DNA from: CALMEH01 sp031409875
Lineage (GTDB): Bacteria; Acidobacteriota; Blastocatellia; Pyrinomonadales; Pyrinomonadaceae
Length of the DNA: 15,140 bases
Direction: 5' to 3'
NCBI GenBank assembly: GCA_031409875.1
Contig: JANNYB010000156.1
Location: 1-15,140, forward strand
Part shown: piece after piece, positions 6,956 through 12,325 of the stretch
Numbering within the stretch: the first letter of the stretch is position 1
Layout of the letters: each line of letters starts with the position of its first letter
Position numbers and translations under genes: made by a program
The notes under the pieces: generated by a model
Database searches by the model: none
The model's input: the letters and a program-made list of their open reading frames with translations, nothing else
What the model was told of the DNA's origin: nothing

Positions 6956-7418
6956 CATTCCAAAACTTTTTCTTAAATTTTTTTTCCGTCCAGAAATTTT
7001 TAAATATTTCGATTTCGGGGCGTTTGTTTTGCTTTAAAACGATGCTCACGGCATCATAACGGAAACGAATTTCGCTCAAATTAAAAATTTTGCGATAAAC
7101 TTTGGCGGTGCGGATGATTTGCCTTTGTTTGCGTAAATCAATCGCGGCGAGTGGCGAAGCGAAATCGTCAGACGAGCGCGTTTTTACTTCGATAAAACAC
7201 AAAATTTCTTCATCGAAAGCGATTAAATCTATCTCGCCCGTAACGATTGCGTTGCGCGTGTTTCTGCCGATTGGAACTTTAAAATTGGAACAAACTAGGC
7301 GAAATCCGCGTCTAATTAAAAATTCGGCGGCTAAATCTTCGCCAAGTTGTCCGACGAGTTTTGTGTCGGGCGCGTCTTTCGATTTATCATTGATGTTGAG
7401 CGTTTGAATTTCTGACAT
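6948..7418 (-). CDS. yraN: YraN / UPF0102 family nuclease-like protein
   Basis: A 156-aa protein of the UPF0102 family, which has a PD-(D/E)XK nuclease-like fold and is widely conserved but of unproven function (a role in DNA processing is often suspected). From the ATG at 7418, motifs are GEDLAAEFLIRRG near residues 25-37, TGEIDLIAFD (catalytic-type Asp) and CFIEVKTRSS (Glu-x-Lys). An insertion of about ten residues (PIGRNTRNAIVT) separates the usual N-x(n)-GEIDL segment. A longer form from TTG 7442 would add eight residues. Neither start has a good ribosome-binding site; I prefer ATG. The stop codon and last residue lie within the palindromic element downstream, so the C-terminus may have been reset by that insertion. 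It is divergent from the haem-binding gene. Confidence 0.88.
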   Translation of the reverse strand: MSEIQTLNINDKSKDAPDTKLVGQLGEDLAAEFLIRRGFRLVCSNFKVPIGRNTRNAIVTGEIDLIAFDEEILCFIEVKTRSSDDFASPLAAIDLRKQRQIIRTAKVYRKIFNLSEIRFRYDAVSIVLKQNKRPEIEIFKNFWTEKKFKKKFWNEF

Positions 7419-7490
7419 TTGTAATCTAAAAAGTAATGACAAAGTTCAAAAAAATCAAGGAAAAAAGTCAGAACAAGGAGCAGCAGCGAC

Positions 7491-7961
7491 TTGGTTAGAT
7501 ACAAAATTGAGATGAAAAAAGTTTTAAAAATAATTACCATCGTTATCGCATCAGCGTTTATTATACTTCAATTTTTCCGTCTTGATTTTACGAATCCGCC
7601 GGTAAATCCAGCCGAAATCTTGCAAACGCCGGAAAATGTCGGCGCAATTTTGAAGCGTTCGTGCAGCGATTGTCATTCAAACGAAACGGTTTATCCGTGG
7701 TATTCAAAAATTCAGCCGGGCGCGTGGTTTTTGAAAGATCACATTGATGTTGGTCGGAGCGAATTGAATTTTTCGGTTTGGGCAACTTACACGCCGAGTC
7801 GCAAAAAGCGCAAACTCGAAGAAATTTGCGAGGTAATCGAGAATAAACGGATGCCGCTGCCTTCTTATTTGTGGATTCATTGGGGCGCGAAAATGTCTGA
7901 GGCAGATATAAAAACGCTCTGCGATTGGACAAAAACCGAAAACGCGAAGATTGCCGAATGA
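7491..7961 (+). CDS. Membrane-anchored haem-binding domain protein (CxxCH)
   Basis: A 156-aa protein with an N-terminal signal anchor (about 9-30) and one c-type haem motif, CSDCH (Cys58, Cys61, His62), in the context ILKRSCSDCHSNET. The rest follows the haem-binding domain family (Pfam Haem_bd type): YPWYSKIQPGAWFLKDHIDVGRSELNFSVW (about 68-97) and a later RMPLPSYLWIHWGAKMSEADI with a possible distal Met/His ligand, ending before a conserved Trp helix. It should be exported and face the periplasm. AAGGAG at 7475-7480 lies 10 nt before TTG 7491, so TTG is the likely start. An ATG at 7512 (MKKVLKII) is the alternative but lies 31 nt from that site. Partner cytochromes are not in the window. 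Confidence 0.85.
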   Translation: MVRYKIEMKKVLKIITIVIASAFIILQFFRLDFTNPPVNPAEILQTPENVGAILKRSCSDCHSNETVYPWYSKIQPGAWFLKDHIDVGRSELNFSVWATYTPSRKKRKLEEICEVIENKRMPLPSYLWIHWGAKMSEADIKTLCDWTKTENAKIAE

Positions 7962-7965
7962 ATTA

Positions 7966-8053
7966 ACCGCGAAACACGCTAAATACGCGAAAAAAAGCCA
8001 AGAAAGATTTAAATGTTGGTTTTTATTTTAACGTATTTAGCGTGTTTCGCGGT
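7966..8053. repeat. 22-bp perfect inverted repeat after the haem-binding gene
   Basis: Arms 7966-7987 and 8032-8053 are perfectly complementary over 22 bp, with a 44-nt A/T-rich spacer. The left arm starts 4 nt after the stop codon. Each arm carries the phrase CGCGAAACACGCTAAATACG or its complement. It can fold into a long stem in the transcript but is not followed directly by a T tract. It may be a mobile repeat or a 3'-end stabilising stem. Confidence 0.88.
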
Positions 8054-8163
8054 CAACTTCTTTGTTTTAGTGAATTCAATTTGCTCATTTTAATCGGACT
8101 GAGAGCCGAAAAAAACATCTTAAATTTTTGTAACATTTTAAACTAAAATACGCCGAAACTCGT

Positions 8164-8169
8164 TATAAT
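8164..8169 (+). promoter_or_regulatory. Possible -10 element of the TIGR04222/DUF692 operon
   Basis: A perfect TATAAT lies 23 nt before the ATG at 8193. No good -35 is visible 16-18 bp upstream (the region is AACTAA/AAACTA). Initiation about 7 nt downstream would give a very short leader starting almost at the GAGGAGG ribosome-binding site (8177-8183). The real promoter could lie further upstream in the AT-rich 8100-8150 stretch. Confidence 0.35.
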
Positions 8170-8192
8170 GTTTGAAGAGGAGGAATTCTTTA

Positions 8193-9206
8193 ATGGACAT
8201 TCTGCTTGACAATCCGCTAGGAACAATGAACGGCGGATTTTTTTTAATATTTTACGTTTTCGTGATTCTTTCCGCGTTAATAATTCTTTATTTCGTTAAA
8301 TTGCAAATTGACCAATCGGACAAATTAAACCTGCCGTCAATTCCGCCGAATATTGACCCGTATGAAATTGCATACCTTCGCGGCGGCACAAACGAAATGG
8401 CGCGTTCCGTTGTTTTCAGTTTGATGCAAAAAGGTTTTATCGAACTCAAACTCGAAAGTAAGACTTCGGAAATAATTCGTTTGAATCTGCAAACGAGCGT
8501 TTCCGGTTTGCCGCAAGTCGAACAAATTGCGCTAAATTGGCTCGGCGCAAAACGCGAGGCGAAGGAAGTTTTTGACGCAAGTTACGGACTTATCGGACAA
8601 CTCGACAATCACGGTTTGAATTATCACAGACGGTTGGAAGTTTCGCAGTTTTTAACCAATTACGGAATGCAACAGCAACTTTCGGTGTGGAAATGGACGT
8701 TTGCGGCGGGCATCGCGCTTTTGGGAATTTACAAAATCATTGCCGCGATTGCACACGGAAATTTCAATTTTATTTTCACGATATTTTTAGGAGTTTTCGG
8801 AGTTGTTTTGGTGTTTGCCTTGATAAATCTGCCGCGAATTACAAAGCTCGGCAAAACATATCTCGAACGCTTGCAGATGGCGTTTGAAAATCTGAAATAC
8901 GAAGCGCAAGCTCCTTATATTCCGAACGGAAATTTGAACGGCGAACGACGAACAGCCTTTGCCGGAGTTGATCCGATGTTGCTTTCGGTCGGCGTTTTCG
9001 GCTCGGCGATTTTGGCGGGAACGGTTTTCGACAGTTATAATCAAGCCTTCAAAAAAGCCGAAAATCAATCGGTCGCTTCGGGAAGTTCGTGCGGTTCGGG
9101 TTGCGGATCGAGTTGTTCGACAAGTTCGAGTTGCAGTTCGGGCGGCGACGGCGGCGGAAGTTCCTGCGGCGGCGGTTGCGGCGGTTGCGGCGGCGGATGC
9201 TCGTAG
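8193..9206 (+). CDS. TIGR04222-domain membrane protein with eight-cysteine Gly/Ser/Cys tail
   Basis: GAGGAGG at 8177-8183 sits 9 nt before ATG 8193, so I reject the in-frame TTG at 8172; the protein is 337 aa. Membrane segments are at about 15-36, 168-186 and 191-212, with a weaker one near 261-279. The TIGR04222 region begins near residue 54 with DPYEIAYLRGG (55-65), then ARSVVFSLMQKGFIEL. The C-terminal 42 residues (296-337) are almost only Gly, Ser and Cys and hold all eight cysteines of the protein: 300, 304, 308, 314, 325, 329, 332 and 336. TIGR04222 proteins are uncharacterised and often end in such tails. The next gene, 19 nt away, encodes a DUF692 iron enzyme whose relatives oxidise cysteines of peptides, so the tail is a candidate substrate (inference). 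It is likely the first gene of a four-gene operon. Confidence 0.85.
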   Translation: MDILLDNPLGTMNGGFFLIFYVFVILSALIILYFVKLQIDQSDKLNLPSIPPNIDPYEIAYLRGGTNEMARSVVFSLMQKGFIELKLESKTSEIIRLNLQTSVSGLPQVEQIALNWLGAKREAKEVFDASYGLIGQLDNHGLNYHRRLEVSQFLTNYGMQQQLSVWKWTFAAGIALLGIYKIIAAIAHGNFNFIFTIFLGVFGVVLVFALINLPRITKLGKTYLERLQMAFENLKYEAQAPYIPNGNLNGERRTAFAGVDPMLLSVGVFGSAILAGTVFDSYNQAFKKAENQSVASGSSCGSGCGSSCSTSSSCSSGGDGGGSSCGGGCGGCGGGCS

Positions 9207-9236
9207 AAGGGATGAGGGATGAGGGATGAGGGATGA
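9204..9236 (+). repeat. GGGATGA heptad tandem repeat spanning the DUF692 start
   Basis: Three GGGATGA units (9209-9229) plus a partial one follow the TIGR04222 gene's stop. Four ATGs arise, at 9212, 9219, 9226 and 9233, each 7 nt apart and so in different frames. Only 9226 leads into the long DUF692 frame. The repeat itself supplies GAGG, which can act as the ribosome-binding site. Confidence 0.85.
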
Positions 9237-10059
9237 ATTAAAACCGAAGACCAAAATCGGGTTGGGATTTCGGGAACAATTTCGGGCAGATTTGTTTCTT
9301 CATCGGGATAAAATTGATTTTTTGGAAATCACGACTGACCATTATTTGGACGCGAAACCGCAGAAATTGGAAGAATTGAAATTATTGAAAGAACATTTTC
9401 CTTTGATTCCGCATTCGCTCGAATTGTCTTTGGGAAGTGCGGAAGGAATTGACGAAAAATATTTGGAAAAAGTCGCCGAATTAGTCGAATTTGTTGAGCC
9501 GGAATATTTTAGCGATCATTTATGTTTTACAAAATCCGGCGGCGTGAAAATCGGACATCTCGCGCCTGTGCCTTACACGCGGGAAGCGATTAAAGTTTTT
9601 GTTAAGAACATTTTACAAGTCAAACAGCGCATCAAAACGCCGCTGATTTTGGAGAATATAACTTATCTCGTGCAGTTTCCGTCGTCGGAAATGAGCGAAG
9701 CAGAATTTATCAAAACAATTTTGGAAGAAACCGATTGCGGATTGCTTCTCGATGTTACGAATCTTTATATCAATTCCGTTAATTTCGGTTTTGATTGGCG
9801 AAAGTTTCTTGATGAAATTCCGCTAAATCGCGTCGCTCAACTTCATTTTGTCGGCTCGCATCAACACGGAAAGCGTTTGATTGACGCACACGCGAACAAA
9901 ACCGATACGGAAATTTGGGAAGTTTTTGCGGAAGTTTGCCGTAGATGCAATGTCAAAGGTGCAATTTTGGAGCGCGACGATAACTTTCCGCCGTTCGCCG
10001 AAATTTTAGACGAACTTGACGAAGCGCGTCGTCTATCTGAAAATAAAACTGCATTATAA
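9226..10059 (+). CDS. DUF692 / UPF0276 multinuclear non-haem iron oxygenase (MNIO)
   Basis: A 277-aa TIM-barrel protein of the DUF692 (UPF0276) family. Characterised relatives (MbnB, TglH, ChrH, BufB) bind two or three iron ions and oxidatively rearrange cysteines in ribosomal peptides. Likely metal ligands are all present: His63 (IPHSLELSLG), His98 (FSDHLCF), Glu143 (LILENITYL), Asp176 and Asn179 (LLLDVTNLYINS), His207 (AQLHFVG), Asp220 and His222 (IDAHANKT) and Glu249 (AILERDDNFPP). The IGHLAPVPYTREA stretch (109-121) recalls the Streptomyces SCO6045-type branch. Length is usual for a single enzyme domain. It lies 19 nt after the Cys-tailed TIGR04222 gene, its probable substrate. The start at 9226 is forced by frame. 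Confidence 0.93.
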   Translation: MRDELKPKTKIGLGFREQFRADLFLHRDKIDFLEITTDHYLDAKPQKLEELKLLKEHFPLIPHSLELSLGSAEGIDEKYLEKVAELVEFVEPEYFSDHLCFTKSGGVKIGHLAPVPYTREAIKVFVKNILQVKQRIKTPLILENITYLVQFPSSEMSEAEFIKTILEETDCGLLLDVTNLYINSVNFGFDWRKFLDEIPLNRVAQLHFVGSHQHGKRLIDAHANKTDTEIWEVFAEVCRRCNVKGAILERDDNFPPFAEILDELDEARRLSENKTAL

Positions 10060-10122
10060 TCGAATTGCGTTAAGTAATTCGACAGAAACATTATTAAATT
10101 TTAAGGGAGTTTTTATACATTA

Positions 10123-10524
10123 ATGAGTGATATTACACTTGAACAAGCAGAAAAAATCGTTGCGGCAGCTCAAGCGAAAGCAACGGAAATCGGAACAAAA
10201 ATGAATATTGCAGTCGTTGACGCGGGCGCGAATTTGAAAGCGTTTGTCAGAATGGACGGCGCGTGGCTCGGAAGCATTGACATTGCGATTAAAAAGGCGA
10301 AAACCGCCAGATTTTTCGATATGCCGACGGGCGCAATCGGCGGACTTTCTCAACCCGGCGGCGCACTTTATAACATCGAAGTTTCAAACGGCGGGTTGAT
10401 TTCATTTCCCGGCGGTATTCCTTTAACTAATGCAAGCGGAGAAGTTATCGGCGCAATCGGCGTTTCGGGAAGTTCGGTCGAAGACGATCACGCGGTTGCC
10501 GAAGCCGGCGTTGCAGCTTTGTAA
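10123..10524 (+). CDS. GlcG/HbpS-family haem-binding-fold protein
   Basis: A 133-aa cytoplasmic protein (no signal peptide) of the GlcG/HbpS family (Pfam PF03928). Landmarks are TLEQAEKIVAAAQAKATEIG (5-24), MNIAVVDAGANLKAFVRMDGA (27-47), SIDIAIKKAKTARFF (51-65), SNGGLISFPGGIPL (88-101) and the end VIGAIGVSGSSVEDDHAVAEAG. HbpS of Streptomyces binds haem and iron; many other members have no known ligand. It lies 63 nt after the DUF692 gene and 3 nt before the partner-like gene, so it is probably in the operon. AGGGAG precedes the ATG at 13 nt, a rather long spacing. A role in iron or haem supply to the iron enzyme is possible but unproven. Confidence 0.88.
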   Translation: MSDITLEQAEKIVAAAQAKATEIGTKMNIAVVDAGANLKAFVRMDGAWLGSIDIAIKKAKTARFFDMPTGAIGGLSQPGGALYNIEVSNGGLISFPGGIPLTNASGEVIGAIGVSGSSVEDDHAVAEAGVAAL

Positions 10525-10527
10525 ATA

Positions 10528-11070
10528 ATGAGTTTGCAGAAACAACAAGACTTTTTGGCGCGGCTTTTTATTGATGAAGGCTTGCGCCAAAATTTTTTGT
10601 CTGTGGCGGACGAAATCGGCGCGGAAAACGGTTTGAATGAAGCAGAAATCGAAGATTTGAAAACGGTTTTGCCCGAAGAAATTACCTTTTTTGCCGAATC
10701 GCTTTTTTGGAAACGTCTGCGCGAAATTGAAAAGTTTCTGCCGTTGTCGCGCAAGTTTTCGGGCGAAGATTTTATCAGGCTTTTTCGTAAATTTTCACAA
10801 AATTTCAACCCGCAATCAGTCAAAAAACATCTCGAAGATGCGATTGCATTTTGCAGATTTTTGCAGAAAAGCGAAGTTTCGGAAATCGTCAAAAACATTG
10901 CGAAATTCGAGCAAACGAAAATCGAATTTTTCGGTTTCGGTAAGCATTTTGCGTTTTGCCGGTTGAATTACAACATCGAAGAAATTTCCCGCGAAGGCGC
11001 AAACGCGCAAAGAAAAACCAATTATATTTGGCTTAGAATCGGCAAAAAAATCAAACATTTCTGCATCTGA
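10528..11070 (+). CDS. Putative DUF692 partner protein (SCO6045 C-terminal-domain-like)
   Basis: A 180-aa, mostly helical soluble protein. The N-terminal half reads SLQKQQDFLARLFIDEGLR (2-20), then FFAESLFWKRLREIEKFLPL (54-73), FIRLFRKFSQNF (82-93) and SVKKHLEDAIAFCRFL (97-112). From memory this pattern resembles the extra C-terminal domain fused to DUF692 in Streptomyces SCO6045-type proteins; here it would be a separate gene. Separate partners (MbnC, BufC, TglI) recognise the substrate for other DUF692 enzymes, so a similar role is inferred. It starts 3 nt after the previous stop with no ribosome-binding site of its own, implying translational coupling. The last 40 residues are basic (QRKTNYIWLRIGKKIK). 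The domain assignment is moderately sure, the function less so. Confidence 0.65.
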   Translation: MSLQKQQDFLARLFIDEGLRQNFLSVADEIGAENGLNEAEIEDLKTVLPEEITFFAESLFWKRLREIEKFLPLSRKFSGEDFIRLFRKFSQNFNPQSVKKHLEDAIAFCRFLQKSEVSEIVKNIAKFEQTKIEFFGFGKHFAFCRLNYNIEEISREGANAQRKTNYIWLRIGKKIKHFCI

Positions 11071-11074
11071 AAAT

Positions 11075-11102
11075 TTTTTACTTTTTACTTTTTACTTTTT
11101 AC
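11075..11102. repeat. TTTTTAC heptad repeat, four exact units
   Basis: Four consecutive TTTTTAC units (11075-11081, 11082-11088, 11089-11095, 11096-11102) fill the gap between the partner-like gene and def. The same unit or its complement recurs at 12175-12195 and 12216-12236, with variants at 1795-1815 and 11637-11658. The TAGAAT just after it (11105-11110) could be a -10 element placing the def transcript start at or next to its ATG. Confidence 0.88.
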
Positions 11103-11116
11103 TTTAGAATATCAAT

Positions 11117-11632
11117 ATGTCTTTGTTGAAAATAGTTCATTATCCCGAACCTGTTTTGCTCGCGGTCGGAAAACCCGTCGAGATTTTTGATGAGCATTTA
11201 GAAAAATTGGTCGCGGATATGTTTGAAACGATGTATGACGCGCAAGGTGTCGGGCTTGCCGCGCCGCAAGTTGCCGAATCGAAAAGACTTTTCGTGATGG
11301 ATTGTTCCGGCGGCGAAGATATTTCGCGTCGGTTTGCGCTGATAAATCCCGAAATAATCGCGCAAGAAGGCGAACAGACGGGCGACGAAGGTTGTTTGTC
11401 GTTTCCCGGAATTTCGATAAAAGTCCGCCGCCAATTGCGGACAATCGTGCGCTTTCAAAACGTCAAAGGCGAATTTCAAGAACTCGACGTTACGGATTTG
11501 GAAGCGCGTTGCGTGCTTCACGAAACCGATCATTGCGACGGCATCGTTTTTCTTGACCGAATGACCACGCTGAAACGCGAATTTGCCAAACGCAAAATAA
11601 AAAAATTACAAAAAACAGGGAAATGGGATTGA
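11117..11632 (+). CDS. def: Peptide deformylase
   Basis: Removes the N-formyl group from nascent proteins in the cytoplasm, using a metal (usually Fe2+). The 171-aa protein has the three signature motifs: GVGLAAPQV (44-52, Gln51), EGCLSFPG (91-98, metal ligand Cys93) and HETDHCDG (135-142, ligands His135 and His139, catalytic Glu136). The residue after the second metal His is Cys140, where Leu is usual; the metal site itself is intact. Length is normal for a type 1 enzyme. No Shine-Dalgarno is visible upstream of ATG 11117. The (TTTTTAC)4 repeat and a TAGAAT lie immediately before, so a leaderless or near-leaderless mRNA is possible. fmt, its usual neighbour, is not in the window. Confidence 0.96.
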   Translation: MSLLKIVHYPEPVLLAVGKPVEIFDEHLEKLVADMFETMYDAQGVGLAAPQVAESKRLFVMDCSGGEDISRRFALINPEIIAQEGEQTGDEGCLSFPGISIKVRRQLRTIVRFQNVKGEFQELDVTDLEARCVLHETDHCDGIVFLDRMTTLKREFAKRKIKKLQKTGKWD

Positions 11633-11636
11633 CAAG

Positions 11637-11658
11637 TAAAAGGTAAAAGGTAAAAAGG
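11637..11658. repeat. TAAAAGG heptad repeat
   Basis: TAAAAGG occurs at 11637-11643 and 11644-11650, followed by an 8-nt variant TAAAAAGG. It lies between the def stop and the next small gene, and its last AAGG can act as that gene's weak ribosome-binding site. Confidence 0.7.
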
Positions 11659-11662
11659 CAAA

Positions 11663-11824
11663 ATGGAAAACCGCGACTTTGAAAGTTCGGAAGATACGAA
11701 TTTGTCGGACTTTGGCGATGATGGAAAATTAGTCGAATCGGCGGCGAAATTGTCTGAGAAAGTGTTTGAAAAAATTTGGGATAACGACGAAGATTCGGTT
11801 TATGACGATTTGAAATTACCTTAA
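11663..11824 (+). CDS. Small acidic protein, 53 aa (antitoxin-like, unassigned)
   Basis: A 53-residue, strongly acidic frame beginning MENRDFESSEDTN and ending EKIWDNDEDSVYDDLKLP. Codon use (GAA, GAC, TCG, GCG) matches neighbouring genes, and an AAGG lies 5-8 nt before the ATG. The end pattern, a Trp-Asp-Asn-acidic stretch then Val-Tyr-Asp-Asp-Leu, is in my experience common in small proteins encoded just before MazF/PemK- or PIN-type toxins. No toxin follows here: the next start, ATG 11830, gives only MSKDENCCNL before a stop. The antitoxin idea is therefore only a suggestion. It lies 30 nt after def and may be co-transcribed with it. Confidence 0.6.
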   Translation: MENRDFESSEDTNLSDFGDDGKLVESAAKLSEKVFEKIWDNDEDSVYDDLKLP

Positions 11825-11942
11825 ATCAATGTCGAAAGACGAAAATTGTTGTAATTTGTAATTTGATTTAAAGAGAATCGTTGATTATTTACCTCAAATC
11901 TCCTTCGATTTACGGAAAACTGACTGATAAAAGGTGAAACTT

Positions 11943-12167
11943 ATGAAAATTGAAGAAACTAAACTGACTGCCGAAGTCAGTTCAACACGCGAATTGAATC
12001 AATATTTGAATGAAGGCTGGGTTTTGATTCTGAGTTACGTCAAACATTTGAGCGACAGCCAGCAACCGCGTTTTGTCGTGGCGTGGCAATCCGACGAAAA
12101 GCCTGTGCGCCCCGAAATTCTCGACGAATGGGAACGCCGCGAAATCCGCCGAAGCAAAAATAGATAA
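11943..12167 (+). CDS. Small hypothetical protein, 74 aa
   Basis: A 74-residue charged, soluble protein. AAAGGTG at about 11930-11936 is well placed for ATG 11943, so I reject the in-frame GTG at 11934 that overlaps it. Its core, STRELNQYLNEGWVLILSYVKHL (about residues 14-36), resembles the short 'N-x-x-L-x-x-G-W-x-L' proteins of the DUF1737/DUF4177 type, and the C-terminus is a basic-acidic helix (RPEILDEWERREIRRSKNR). There is no signal or membrane segment. No function is known. It is followed by a long heptad-built hairpin terminator. Confidence 0.7.
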   Translation: MKIEETKLTAEVSSTRELNQYLNEGWVLILSYVKHLSDSQQPRFVVAWQSDEKPVRPEILDEWERREIRRSKNR

Positions 12168-12172
12168 GGCAA

Positions 12173-12238
12173 AAGTAAAAAGTAAAAAGTAAAAAAATGA
12201 AATCCGATTCCGAACTTTTTACTTTTTACTTTTTACTT
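12173..12238. terminator. Hairpin built from inverted GTAAAAA/TTTTTAC heptads
   Basis: Three GTAAAAA units on the left (12175-12195) and three TTTTTAC units on the right (12216-12236) form a perfect 23-bp stem (12173-12195 with 12216-12238) around a 20-nt loop. The A/T-only stem and interrupted T runs could end transcription in either direction, but the stem has little GC and may be a weak terminator. Confidence 0.6.
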
Positions 12239-12277
12239 GCGAAGCGTGTAAGATAGCTCCACATCAATAAATAAACG

Positions 12278-12301
12278 GACAAATTTTCGCGTGAATTTGT
12301 C
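12278..12301. promoter_or_regulatory. Perfect 8-bp dyad before the outer-membrane protein gene
   Basis: GACAAATT (12278-12285) and AATTTGTC (12294-12301) are exact complements separated by 8 nt (TTCGCGTG). The dyad ends 24 nt before ATG 12326 and 8 nt before the AAGGAG. It could be a repressor operator or a leader hairpin; the sequence alone does not decide. No clear -10/-35 pair was recognised. Confidence 0.45.
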
Positions 12302-12325
12302 TTATTAAAAAAGGAGAAATCTGTA

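Noticed and set aside
8172..8192. TTG 8172 as start of the TIGR04222 protein
   Set aside because: The GAGGAGG ribosome-binding site lies inside that extension and is ideally placed for ATG 8193.
8787..9254. Ala/Arg/Thr-rich minus-strand frame
   Set aside because: It is the reverse shadow of the Gly/Ser/Cys tail of the TIGR04222 gene; its low-complexity middle comes from GGC/TGC codons read backwards.
12198..12236. ATG in the loop of the heptad hairpin as a small gene start
   Set aside because: The frame runs into the TTTTTAC repeat with no ribosome-binding site and no coding character.
1795..12238. Heptad repeats as a CRISPR array
   Set aside because: Units are 7 nt with no unique spacers and no cas genes are present.
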